DNA from: Aplectana chamaeleonis
Lineage: Eukaryota; Nematoda; Chromadorea; Rhabditida; Cosmocercidae
Reading direction: 5' to 3'
Length of the DNA: 64,000 bases
Assembly: GCA_029168955.1 (NCBI GenBank)
Contig: JAPDOI010000873.1
Location: forward strand, 186,001-250,000
Below the pieces are notes generated by a model. The model saw only the letters and a program-made list of their open reading frames with translations. It was not told the origin of the DNA and searched no databases. A program made the position numbers and the translations under genes. Of the stretch, positions 49,776-61,900 are shown piece after piece; the first letter of the stretch is position 1, and each line of letters opens with the position of its first letter.

Positions 49776-49800
49776 GGCGAGCTTTTCGTGAATGCAAAAC
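49776..49800. other. Orientation switch between the two tRNA arms
   Basis: The + unit runs normally through its leader up to GCGGCGAGC, ending at 49782. It then continues directly as TTTTCGTGAATGC, which is - strand trailer sequence. Only about one base is shared at the join. The + arm is broken about 8 bases before its next tRNA would begin; the - arm enters inside its trailer. This could be a real inversion or fusion breakpoint, or an assembly join between two arrays. The sequence cannot tell these apart. Confidence 0.9.
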
Positions 49801-49804
49801 CTTT

Positions 49805-49876
49805 TGTCATCCTCAGTATTCAGACCTGCGCCCTCAGGACTGCGACCTGAGCGCAGCGCCTTAGACCTTTCATTAC
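49805..49876 (-). pseudogene. Decayed tRNA-Leu at the junction, first - unit
   Basis: The 3' part is recognisable (GTCATCC at 49806-49812 on the + strand, anticodon CAG kept). The 5' end, however, is replaced by GTAATGAAA, so the acceptor 5' strand and A box start are gone. The variable arm has lost about 5 bases including the UUCG loop, and the T loop is TCTGAAT. It is a pseudogene at the edge of the - arm. Confidence 0.85.
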
Positions 49877-50057
49877 AAAAGGTTTTGAAGTGCTGCCGCT
49901 ACTCACAGCATGATATGGGAGGTTCGCGTGTCATGCATTGTGAGGTCCACATGCTATACGTGCGATATTTCGTGCACGTTTTTCTTTTATAAAGACATTG
50001 CAGCGCTGGCTTCTAGTCTTGGCGAAAACTGATCACTTTCGTGAATGCAAACCTTGC

Positions 50058-50136
50058 TGTCATCCTTCGAGATTCGAGCCTGCGCCTCTCCCGAAGAGGA
50101 CCGACCTGAACACTGCTTAGAACCACTCTGCTCCTG
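50058..50136 (-). pseudogene. Decayed tRNA-Leu, second - unit
   Basis: Many changes spread through the gene: an altered T stem, an extra base near the variable arm, a disrupted anticodon stem (GCAGTGTTCAGGTCGG) and a degenerate 5' end. The usual leader before the gene is missing, so the tRNA remnant abuts GGCATGATATGG. The upstream edge is approximate. Confidence 0.8.
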
Positions 50137-52326
50137 GCATGATATGGGGAGGTTCGCGTGTCATGCATTGTGAGATCACATGCTATGCATTGCGATATTT
50201 CGTGCACAGTTTTCTTTTATAAAGACATTGCAGTTGGCTTCTAGTCGTTAGCAAAAACTGGATGGCATTTGTGTGAATGCAAAAGGTTTGTCATCCGCAG
50301 GATTTGAACCTGCGCCCTCCGAAGAGGACTGCGACCTGAACGCAGCGCCTTAGACCACTCGGCCAGAATGACACGAGTGCTCGCCGCTACTCACAGCATG
50401 ATATGGGAGGTTCGCGTGTCATGCATTGTGAGGTCCACATGCTATGCATTGCGATATTTCGTGCGCAGTTTTTTTTTTATAAAGACATTGCAGTTGGCTT
50501 CTAGTCGTAAGCAAAAATGGATAATTTGTGTGAATGCAGAAGGTTTGTCATCCGCAGGATTCGAACCTGCGCCCTCCGAAGAGGACTGCGACCTGAACGC
50601 AGCGCCTTAGACCACTCGGCCAGAATGACACGAGTGCTCGCCGCTACTCACAGCATGATATGGGAGGTTCGCGTGTCATGCATTGTGAGGTCCACATGCT
50701 ATGCATTGCGATATTTCGTGCACAGTTTTCTTTTATAAAGACATTGCAGTTGGCTTCTAGTCATAAGCAAAAACTGATACTTTTCGTGAATGCAAAAGCT
50801 TTTGTCATCCGCAGGATTCGAACCTGCGCCCTCCGAAGAGGACTGCGACCTGAACGCAGCGCCTTAGACCACTCGGCCAGAATGACACGAGTGCTCGCCG
50901 CTACTCACAGCATGATATGGGAGGTTCGCGTGTCATGCATTGTGAGGTCCACATGCTATGCATTGCGATATTTCGTGCACAGTTTTCTTTTATAAAGACA
51001 TTGCAGTTGGCTTCTAGTCGTAAGCAAAAACTGATACTTTTCGTGAATGCAAAAGCTTTTGTCATCCGCAGGATTCGAACCTGCGCCCTCCGAAGAGGAC
51101 TGCGACCTGAACGCAGCGCCTTAGACCACTCGGCCAGAATGACACGAGTGCTCGCCGCTACTCACAGCATGATATGGGAGGTTCGCGTGTCATGCATTGT
51201 GAGGTCCACATGCTATGCATTGCGATATTTCGTGCACAGTTTTCTTTTATAAAGACATTGCAGTTGGCTTCTAGTCGCAAGCAAAAACTGATACTTTTCG
51301 TGAATGCAAAAGCCTTTGTCATCCGCAGGATTCGAACCTGCGCCCTCCGAAGAGGACTGCGACCTGAACGCAGCGCCTTAGACCACTCGGCCAGAATGAC
51401 ACGAGTGCTCGCCGCTACTCACAGCATGATATGGGAGGTTCGCGTGTCATGCATTGTGAGGTCCACATGCTATGCATTGCGATATTTCGTGCACAGTTTT
51501 CTTTTATAAAGACGTTGCAGTTGGCTTCTAGTCGCTAGCAAAACTGATACTTTTCGTGAATGCAAAAGCTTTTGTCATCCGAAGGATTCGAACCTGCGCC
51601 CTCCGAAGAGGACTGCGACCTGAACGCAGCGCCTTAGACCACTCGGCCAGAATGACACGAGTGCTCGCCGCTACTCACAGCATGATATGGGAGGTTCGCG
51701 TGTCATGCATTGTGAGGTCCACATGCTATGCATTGCGATATTTCGTGCACAGTTTTCTTTTATAAAGACATTGCATTTGGCTTCTAGTCGCAAGCAAAAA
51801 CTGATACTTTTCGTGAATGCAAAAGCTTTTGTCATCCGCAGGATTCGAACCTGCGCCCTCCGAAGAGGACTGCGACCTGAACGCAGCGCCTTAGACCACT
51901 CGGCCAGAATGACACGAGTGCTCGCCGCTACTCACAGCATGATATGGGAGGTTCGCGTGTCATGCATTGTGAGGTCCACATGATATGCATTTCGATATTT
52001 CGTGCGCAGTTTTCTTTTATAAAGACATTGCATTTGGCTTCTAGTCGCAAGCAAAAACTGATACTTTTCGTGAATGCAAAAGCTTTTGTCATCCGCAGGA
52101 TTCGAACCTGCGCCCTCCGAAGAGGACTGCGACCTGAACGCAGCGCCTTAGACCACTCGGCCAGAATGACACGAGTGCTCGCCGCTACTCACAGCATGAT
52201 ATGGGAGGTTCGCGTGTCATGCATTGTGAGGTCCACATGCTATGCATTGCGATATTTCGTGCACAGTTTTCTTTTATAAAGACATTGCAGTTGGCTTCTA
52301 GTCGCAAGCAAAAACTGATACTTTTC

Positions 52327-52390
52327 CCTGCGCCCTCCGAAGAGGACTGCGACCTGAACGCAGCGCCTTAGACCACTCGGCCAGAATGAC
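52327..52390 (-). pseudogene. 3'-truncated tRNA-Leu(CAG)
   Basis: A deletion of about 37 bases joins the trailer word CTTTTC directly to CCTGCGCCC. It removes the acceptor 3' strand, the T loop and half of the T stem, and with them most of the B box. The 5' part with A box and anticodon is intact. Without a B box the unit should not be transcribed efficiently. Confidence 0.9.
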
Positions 52391-54103
52391 ACGAGTGCTC
52401 GCCGCTACTCACAGCATGATATGGGAGGTTCGCGTGTCATGCATTGTGAGGTCCACATGCTATGCATTGCGATATTTCGTGCACAGTTTTCTTTTATAAA
52501 GACATTGCAGTTGGCTTCTAGTCGCAAGCAAAAACTGATACTTTTCGTGAATGCAAAAGGTTTGTCATCCGCAGGATTCGAACCTGCGCCCTCCGAAGAG
52601 GACTGCGACCTGAACGCAGCGCCTTAGACCACTCGGCCAGAATGACACGAGTGCTCGCCGCTACTCACAGCATGATATGGGAGGTTCGCGTGTCATGCAT
52701 TGTGAGGTCCACATGCTATGCATTGCGATATTTCGTGCACAGTTTTCTTTTATAAAGACATTGCAGTTGGCTTCTAGTCGCAAGCAAAAACTGATACTTT
52801 TCGTGAATGCAAAAGCTTTTGTCATCCGCAGGATTCGAACCTGCGCCCTCCGAAGAGGACTGCGACCTGAACGCAGCGCCTTAGACCACTCGGCCAGAAT
52901 GACACGAGTGCTCGCCGCTACTCACAGCATGATATGGGAGGTTCGCGTGTCATGCATTGTGAGGTCCACATGCTATGCATTGCGATATTTCGTGCGCAGT
53001 TTTTTTTATAAAGACATTGCAGTTGGCTTCTAGTCGCAAGCAAAAACTGATACTTTTCGTGAATGCAAAAGCTTTTGTCATCCGCAGGATTCGAACCTGC
53101 GCCCTCCGAAGAGGACTGCGACCTGAACGCAGCGCCTTAGACCACTCGGCCAGAATGACACGAGTGCTCGCCGCTACTCACAGCATGATATGGGAGGTTC
53201 GCGTGTCATGCATTGTGAGGTCCACATGCTATGCATTGCGATATTTCGTGCACAGTTTTCTTTTATAAAGACATTGCAGTTGGCTTCTAGTCGCAAGCAA
53301 AAACTGATACTTTTCGTGAATGCAAAAGCTTTTGTCATCCGCAGGATTCGAACCTGCGCCCTCCGAAGAGGACTGCGACCTGAACGCAGCGCCTTAGACC
53401 ACTCGGCCAGAATGACACGAGTGCTCGCCGCTACTCACAGCATGATATGGGAGGTTCGCGTGTCATGCATTGTGAGGTCCACATGCTATGCATTGCGATA
53501 TTTCGTGCACAGTTTTCTTTTATAAAGACATTGCAGTTGGCTTCTAGTCGCAAGCAAAAACTGATACTTTTCGTGAATGCAAAAGCTTTTGTCATCCGCA
53601 GGATTCGAACCTGCGCCCTCCGAAGAGGACTGCGACCTGAACGCAGCGCCTTAGACCACTCGGCCAGAATGACACGAGTGCTCGCCGCTACTCACAGCAT
53701 GATATGGGAGGTTCGCGTGTCATGCATTGTGAGGTCCACATGCTATGCATTGCGATATTTCGTGCACAGTTTTCTTTTATAAAGACATTGCAGTTGGCTT
53801 CTAGTCGCAAGCAAAAACTGATACTTTTCGTGAATGCAAAAGCTTTTGTCATCCGCAGGATTCGAACCTGCGCCCTCCGAAGAGGACTGCGACCTGAACG
53901 CAGCGCCTTAGACCACTCGGCCAGAATGACACGAGTGCTCGCCGCTACTCACAGCATGATATGGGAGGTTCGCGTGTCATGCATTGTGAGGTCCACATGC
54001 TATGCATTGCGATATTTCGTGCACAGTTTTCTTTTATAAAGACATTGCATTTGGCTTCTAGTCGCAAGCAAAAACTGATACTTTTCGTGAATGCAAAAGC
54101 TTT

Positions 54104-54187
54104 TGTCATCCGCAGGATTCGAACCTGCGCCCTCCGAAGAGGACTGCGACCTGAACGCAGCACCTTAGACCACTCGGCCAGAATGAC
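54104..54187 (-). tRNA. tRNA-Leu(CAG) with G-U pair at 10-25
   Basis: The D stem end reads AAGGTGCTGCG on the gene strand, where others have AAGGCGCTGCG. This gives a tolerated G-U pair. The leader reads AACACTCG where others have AGCACTCG. The copy at 63855-63938 carries both changes, marking a duplication about 9.75 kb apart. Confidence 0.8.
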
Positions 54188-54873
54188 ACGAGTGTTCGCC
54201 GCTACTCACAGCATGATATGGGAGGTTCGCGTGTCATGCATTGTGAGGTCCACATGATATGCATTTCGATATTTCGTGCGCAGTTTTTTTTTATATAGAC
54301 ATTGCAGTTGGCTTATAGTCGCAAGCAAAAACTGATACTTTTCGTGAATGCAAAAGCTTTTGTCATCCGAAGGATTCGAACCTGCGCCCTCCGAAGAGGA
54401 CTGCGACCTGAACGCAGCGCCTTAGACCACTCGGCCAGAATGACACGAGTGCTCGCCGCTACTCACAGCATGATATGGGAGGTTCGCGTGTCATGCATTG
54501 TGAGGTCCACATGCTATGCATTGCGATATTTCGTGCACAGTTTTCTTTTATAAAGACATTGCAGTTGGCTTCTAGTCGCAAGCAAAAACTGATACTTTTC
54601 GTGAATGCAAAAGGTTTGTCATCCGCAGGATTCGAACCTGCGCCCTCCGAAGAGGACTGCGACCTGAACGCAGCGCCTTAGACCACTCGGCCAGAATGAC
54701 ACGAGTGCTCGCCGCTACTCACAGCATGATATGGGAGGTTCGCGTGTCATGCATTGTGAGGTCCACATGCTATGCATTGCGATATTTCGTGCACAGTTTT
54801 CTTTTATAAAGACATTGCAGTTGGCTTCTAGTCGCAAGCAAAAACTGATACTTTTCGTGAATGCAAAAGCTTT

Positions 54874-57800
54874 TGTCATCCGCAGGATTCGAACCTGCGC
54901 CCTCCGAAGAGGACTGCGACCTGAACGCAGCGCCTTAGACCACTCGGCCAGAATGACACGAGTGCTCGCCGCTACTCACAGCATGATATGGGAGGTTCGC
55001 GTGTCATGCATTGTGAGGTCCACATGCTATGCATTGCGATATTTCGTGCACAGTTTTCTTTTATAAAGACATTGCAGTTGGCTTCTAGTCGCAAGCAAAA
55101 ACTGATACTTTTCGTGAATGCAAAAGCTTTTGTCATCCGCAGGATTCGAACCTGCGCCCTCCGAAGAGGACTGCGACCTGAACGCAGCGCCTTAGACCAC
55201 TCGGCCAGAATGACACGAGTGCTCGCCGCTACTCACAGCATGATATGGGAGGTTCGCGTGTCATGCATTGTGAGGTCCACATGCTATGCATTGCGATATT
55301 TCGTGCACAGTTTTCTTTTATAAAGACATTGCAGTTGGCTTCTAGTCGCAAGCAAAAACTGATACTTTTCGTGAATGCAAAAGCTTTTGTCATCCGCAGG
55401 ATTCGAACCTGCGCCCTCCGAAGAGGACTGCGACCTGAACGCAGCGCCTTAGACCACTCGGCCAGAATGACACGAGTGCTCGCCGCTACTCACAGCATGA
55501 TATGGGAGGTTCGCGTGTCATGCATTGTGAGGTCCACATGCTATGCATTGCGATATTTCGTGCACAGTTTTCTTTTATAAAGACATTGCAGTTGGCTTCT
55601 AGTCGCAAGCAAAAACTGATACTTTTCGTGAATGCAAAAGCTTTTGTCATCCGCAGGATTCGAACCTGCGCCCTCCGAAGAGGACTGCGACCTGAACGCA
55701 GCGCCTTAGACCACTCGGCCAGAATGACACGAGTGCTCGCCGCTACTCACAGCATGATATGGGAGGTTCGCGTGTCATGCATTGTGAGGTCCACATGCTA
55801 TGCATTGCGATATTTCGTGCACAGTTTTCTTTTATAAAGACATTGCAGTTGGCTTCTAGTCGCAAGCAAAAACTGATACTTTTCGTGAATGCAAAAGCTT
55901 TTGTCATCCGCAGGATTCGAACCTGCGCCCTCCGAAGAGGACTGCGACCTGAACGCAGCGCCTTAGACCACTCGGCCAGAATGACACGAGTGCTCGCCGC
56001 TACTCACAGCATGATATGGGAGGTTCGCGTGTCATGCATTGTGAGGTCCACATGCTATGCATTGCGATATTTCGTGCACAGTTTTCTTTTATAAAGACAT
56101 TGCAGTTGGCTTCTAGTCGCAAGCAAAAACTGATACTTTTCGTGAATGCAAAACCTTTTGTCATCCTCAGGATTCGAACCTGCGCCCTCCGAAGAGGACT
56201 GCGACCTGAACGCAGCGCCTTAGACCACTCGGCCAGAATGACACGAGTGCTCGCCGCTACTCACAGCATGATATGGGAGGTTCGCGTGTCATGCATTGTG
56301 AGGTCCACATGCTATGCATTGCGATATTTCGTGCACAGTTTTCTTTTATAAAGACATTGCAGTTGGCTTCTAGTCGCAAGCAAAAACTGATACTTTTCGT
56401 GAATGCAAAAGCTTTTGTCATCCGCAGGATTCGAACCTGCGCCCTCCGAAGAGGACTGCGACCTGAACGCAGCGCCTTAGACCACTCGGCCAGAATGACA
56501 CGAGTGCTCGCCGCTACTCACAGCATGATATGGGAGGTTCGCGTGTCATGCATTGTGAGGTCCACATGCTATGCATTGCGATATTTCGTGCACAGTTTTC
56601 TTTTATAAAGACATTGCAGTTGGCTTCTAGTCGCAAGCAAAAACTGATACTTTTCGTGAATGCAAAAGCTTTTGTCATCCGCAGGATTCGAACCTGCGCC
56701 CTCCGAAGAGGACTGCGACCTGAACGCAGCGCCTTAGACCACTCGGCCAGAATGACACGAGTGCTCGCCGCTACTCACAGCATGATATGGGAGGTTCGCG
56801 TGTCATGCATTGTGAGGTCCACATGCTATGCATTGCGATATTTCGTGCACAGTTTTCTTTTATAAAGACATTGCAGTTGGCTTCTAGTCGCAAGCAAAAA
56901 CTGATACTTTTCGTGAATGCAAAAGCTTTTGTCATCCGCAGGATTCGAACCTGCGCCCTCCGAAGAGGACTGCGACCTGAACGCAGCGCCTTAGACCACT
57001 CGGCCAGAATGACACGAGTGCTCGCCGCTACTCACAGCATGATATGGGAGGTTCGCGTGTCATGCATTGTGAGGTCCACATGCTATGCATTGCGATATTT
57101 CGTGCACAGTTTTCTTTTATAAAGACATTGCAGTTGGCTTCTAGTCGCAAGCAAAAACTGATACTTTTCGTGAATGCAAAAGCTTTTGTCATCCGCAGGA
57201 TTCGAACCTGCGCCCTCCGAAGAGGACTGCGACCTGAACGCAGCGCCTTAGACCACTCGGCCAGAATGACACGAGTGCTCGCCGCTACTCACAGCATGAT
57301 ATGGGAGGTTCGCGTGTCATGCATTGTGAGGTCCACATGCTATGCATTGCGATATTTCGTGCACAGTTTTCTTTTATAAAGACATTGCAGTTGGCTTCTA
57401 GTCGCAAGCAAAAACTGATACTTTTCGTGAATGCAAAAGCTTTTGTCATCCGCAGGATTCGAACCTGCGCCCTCCGAAGAGGACTGCGACCTGAACGCAG
57501 CGCCTTAGACCACTCGGCCAGAATGACACGAGTGCTCGCCGCTACTCACAGCATGATATGGGAGGTTCGCGTGTCATGCATTGTGAGGTCCACATGCTAT
57601 GCATTGCGATATTTCGTGCACAGTTTTCTTTTATAAAGACATTGCAGTTGGCTTCTAGTCGCAAGCAAAAACTGATACTTTTCGTGAATGCAAAAGCTTT
57701 TGTCATCCGCAGGATTCGAACCTGCGCCCTCCGAAGAGGACTGCGACCTGAACGCAGCGCCTTAGACCACTCGGCCAGAATGACACGAGTGCTCGCCGCT

Positions 57801-58812
57801 ACTCACAGCATGATATGGGAGGTTCGCGTGTCATGCATTGTGAGGTCCACATGCTATGCATTGCGATATTTCGTGCACAGTTTTCTTTTATAAAGACATT
57901 GCAGTTGGCTTCTAGTCGCAAGCAAAAACTGATACTTTTCGTGAATGCAAAAGCTTTTGTCATCCGCAGGATTCGAACCTGCGCCCTCCGAAGAGGACTG
58001 CGACCTGAACGCAGCGCCTTAGACCACTCGGCCAGAATGACACGAGTGCTCGCCGCTACTCACAGCATGATATGGGAGGTTCGCGTGTCATGCATTGTGA
58101 GGTCCACATGCTATGCATTGCGATATTTCGTGCACAGTTTTCTTTTATAAAGACATTGCAGTTGGCTTCTAGTCGCAAGCAAAAACTGATACTTTTCGTG
58201 AATGCAAAAGCTTTTGTCATCCGCAGGATTCGAACCTGCGCCCTCCGAAGAGGACTGCGACCTGAACGCAGCGCCTTAGACCACTCGGCCAGAATGACAC
58301 GAGTGCTCGCCGCTACTCACAGCATGATATGGGAGGTTCGCGTGTCATGCATTGTGAGGTCCACATGCTATGCATTGCGATATTTCGTGCACAGTTTTCT
58401 TTTATAAAGACATTGCAGTTGGCTTCTAGTCGCAAGCAAAAACTGATACTTTTCGTGAATGCAAAAGCTTTTGTCATCCGCAGGATTCGAACCTGCGCCC
58501 TCCGAAGAGGACTGCGACCTGAACGCAGCGCCTTAGACCACTCGGCCAGAATGACACGAGTGCTCGCCGCTACTCACAGCATGATATGGGAGGTTCGCGT
58601 GTCATGCATTGTGAGGTCCACATGCTATGCATTGCGATATTTCGTGCACAGTTTTCTTTTATAAAGACATTGCAGTTGGCTTCTAGTCGCAAGCAAAAAC
58701 TGATACTTTTCGTGAATGCAAAAGCTTTTGTCATCCGCAGGATTCGAACCTGCGCCCTCCGAAGAGGACTGCGACCTGAACGCAGCGCCTTAGACCACTC
58801 GGCCAGAATGAC
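54874..58812 (-). tRNA. tRNA-Leu(CAG) copies, - arm, homogeneous part
   Basis: Sixteen copies at exact 257-base spacing. Low coordinates: 54874, 55131, 55388, 55645, 55902, 56159, 56416, 56673, 56930, 57187, 57444, 57701, 57958, 58215, 58472, 58729. All read as fully paired A type except 56159, which is class D (A65, trailer GGTTTTG). The units between 56416 and 58728 look identical over their full length, the longest uniform run of the - arm. Confidence 0.95.
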
Positions 58813-58984
58813 ACGAGTGCTCGCCGCTACTCACAGCATGATATGGGAGGTTCGCGTGTCATGCATTGTGAGGTCCACATGCTATGCATTTCGATATTTC
58901 GTGCGCAGTTTTCGTTTATAAGACATTGCAGTTGGCTTCTAGTCGCAAGCAAAAACTGATACTTTTCGTGAATGCAAAAGCTTT

Positions 58985-61900
58985 TGTCATCCGCAGGATT
59001 CGAACCTGCGCCCTCCGAAGAGGACTGCGACCTGAACGCAGCGCCTTAGACCACTCGGCCAGAATGACACGAGTGCTCGCCGCTACTCACAGCATGATAT
59101 GGGAGGTTCGCGTGTCATGCATTGTGAGGTCCACATGCTATGCATTGCGATATTTCGTGCACAGTTTTCTTTTATAAAGACATTGCAGTTGGCTTCTAGT
59201 CGCAAGCAAAAACTGATACTTTTCGTGAATGCAAAAGCTTTTGTCATCCGCAGGATTCGAACCTGCGCCCTCCGAAGAGGACTGCGACCTGAACGCAGCG
59301 CCTTAGACCACTCGGCCAGAATGACACGAGTGCTCGCCGCTACTCACAGCATGATATGGGAGGTTCGCGTGTCATGCATTGTGAGGTCCACATGCTATGC
59401 ATTGCGATATTTCGTGCACAGTTTTCTTTTATAAAGACATTGCAGTTGGCTTCTAGTCGCAAGCAAAAACTGATACTTTTCGTGAATGCAAAAGCTTTTG
59501 TCATCCGCAGGATTCGAACCTGCGCCCTCCGAAGAGGACTGCGACCTGAACGCAGCGCCTTAGACCACTCGGCCAGAATGACACGAGTGCTCGCCGCTAC
59601 TCACAGCATGATATGGGAGGTTCGCGTGTCATGCATTGTGAGGTCCACATGCTATGCATTGCGATATTTCGTGCGCAGTTTTTTTTATAAAGACATTGCA
59701 GTTGGCTTCTAGTCGCAAGCAAAAACTGATACTTTTCGTGAATGCAAAAGCTTTTGTCATCCGCAGGATTCGAACCTGCGCCCTCCGAAGAGGACTGCGA
59801 CCTGAACGCAGCGCCTTAGACCACTCGGCCAGAATGACACGAGTGCTCGCCGCTACTCACAGCATGATATGGGAGGTTCGCGTGTCATGCATTGTGAGGT
59901 CCACATGATATGCATTTCGATATTTCGTGCGCAGTTTTCTTTTATAAAGACATTGCAGTTGGCTTCTAGTCTTAAGCAAAAACTGATACTTTTCGTGAAT
60001 GCAAAAGCTTTTGTCATCCGCAGGATTCGAACCTGCGCCCTCCGAAGAGGACTGCGACCTGAACGCAGCGCCTTAGACCACTCGGCCAGAATGACACGAG
60101 TGCTCGCCGCTACTCACAGCATGATATGGGAGGTTCGCGTGTCATGCATTGTGAGGTCCACATGCTATGCATTGCGATATTTCGTGCGCATCTAAAGACA
60201 TTGCAGTTGGCTTCTAGTCGCAAGCAAAAACTGATACTTTTCGTGAATGCAAAAGCTTTTGTCATCCGCAGGATTCGAACCTGCGCCCTCCGAAGAGGAC
60301 TGCGACCTGAACGCAGCGCCTTAGACCACTCGGCCAGAATGACACGAGTGCTCGCCGCTACTCACAGCATGATATGGGAGGTTCGCGTGTCATGCATTGT
60401 GAGGTCCACATGCTATGCATTGCGATATTTCGTGCACAGTTTTCTTTTATAAAGACATTGCAGTTGGCTTCTAGTCGCAAGCAAAAACTGATACTTTTCG
60501 TGAATGCAAAAGCTTTTGTCATCCGCAGGATTCGAACCTGCGCCCTCCGAAGAGGACTGCGACCTGAACGCAGCGCCTTAGACCACTCGGCCAGAATGAC
60601 ACGAGTGCTCGCCGCTACTCACAGCATGATATGGGAGGTTCGCGTGTCATGCATTGTGAGGTCCACATGCTATGCATTGCGATATTTCGTGCACAGTTTT
60701 CTTTTATAAAGACATTGCAGTTGGCTTCTAGTCGCAAGCAAAAACTGATACTTTTCGTGAATGCAAAACCTTTTGTCATCCTCAGGATTCGAACCTGCGC
60801 CCTCCGAAGAGGACTGCGACCTGAACGCAGCGCCTTAGACCACTCGGCCAGAATGACACGAGTGCTCGCCGCTACTCACAGCATGATATGGGAGGTTCGC
60901 GTGTCATGCATTGTGAGGTCCACATGCTATGCATTGCGATATTTCGTGCACAGTTTTCTTTTATAAAGACATTGCAGTTGGCTTCTAGTCGCAAGCAAAA
61001 ACTGATACTTTTCGTGAATGCAAAAGGTTTGTCATCCGCAGGATTCGAACCTGCGCCCTCCGAAGAGGACTGCGACCTGAACGCAGCGCCTTAGACCACT
61101 CGGCCAGAATGACACGAGTGCTCGCCGCTACTCACAGCATGATATGGGAGGTTCGCGTGTCATGCATTGTGAGGTCCACATGCTATGCATTGCGATATTT
61201 CGTGCGCAGTTTTTTTTTTATAAAGACATTGCAGTTGGCTTCTAGTCGCAAGCAAAAACTGATACTTTTCGTGAATGCAAAAGCTTTTGTCATCCGCAGG
61301 ATTCGAACCTGCGCCCTCCGAAGAGGACTGCGACCTGAACGCAGCGCCTTAGACCACTCGGCCAGAATGACACGAGTGCTCGCCGCTACTCACAGCATGA
61401 TATGGGAGGTTCGCGTGTCATGCATTGTGAGGTCCACATGCTATGCATTGCGATATTTCGTGCGCAGTTTTTTTATATAGACATTGCAGTTGGCTTCTAG
61501 TCGCAAGCAAAAACTGATACTTTTCGTGAATGCAAAAGCTTTTGTCATCCGCAGGATTCGAACCTGCGCCCTCCGAAGAGGACTGCGACCTGAACGCAGC
61601 GCCTTAGACCACTCGGCCAGAATGACACGAGTGCTCGCCGCTACTCACAGCATGATATGGGAGGTTCGCGTGTCATGCATTGTGAGGTCCACATGCTATG
61701 CATTGCGATATTTCGTGCACAGTTTTCTTTTATAAAGACATTGCAGTTGGCTTCTAGTCGCAAGCAAAAACTGATACTTTTCGTGAATGCAAAAGCTTTT
61801 GTCATCCGCAGGATTCGAACCTGCGCCCTCCGAAGAGGACTGCGACCTGAACGCAGCGCCTTAGACCACTCGGCCAGAATGACACGAGTGCTCGCCGCTA

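Larger units (their letters stand above)
1..49782 (+). repeat. Tandem array of 194 tRNA-Leu(CAG) units, + arm
   Basis: Head-to-tail units of 256-257 bases, each an 84-base tRNA gene plus a spacer of about 173 bases. The window opens inside a spacer, so the array continues to the left. Spacing stays at 253-257 bases for almost all units. The exception is 261 after the copy at 6448, which carries a 5-base duplication. Variants fall into recurring linked classes: A intact; B with G59, A65, C73 and a three-T trailer; C with trailer ACAAACC; D with A65 and A73; E with C63; F with T62. Added suffixes mark C5, C8, C15, G72 or C1. The same classes recur at scattered positions, which is what unequal exchange and gene conversion produce. 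Every tRNA start is given in the block entries; each gene ends 83 bases after its start unless stated. Confidence 0.97.
50289..54700 (-). tRNA. tRNA-Leu(CAG) copies, - arm, part 1
   Basis: Seventeen full-length copies. Low coordinates (gene 3' ends; each spans 84 bases): 50289, 50546, 50803, 51060, 51317, 51573, 51830, 52087, 52563, 52820, 53076, 53333, 53590, 53847, 54104, 54361, 54617. The copies at 51573 and 54361 have T64 opposite C50. Those at 50289, 50546, 52563 and 54617 have the C-type trailer, and 50546 also carries a TGTGTGAATG spacer. The one at 54104 has a G-U pair at 10-25. The others read as fully paired A types. A truncated unit lies between 52087 and 52563. Confidence 0.92.

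Noticed and set aside
1..49782. rRNA or snRNA repeat
   Set aside because: No 5S, 18S, 28S or U snRNA segments are recognisable; the only structured part of the unit is the tRNA.
49805..50136. A mobile element at the orientation switch
   Set aside because: No transposase, terminal repeats or target duplication are visible. The junction sequence is explained by two decayed tRNA units and normal spacer.
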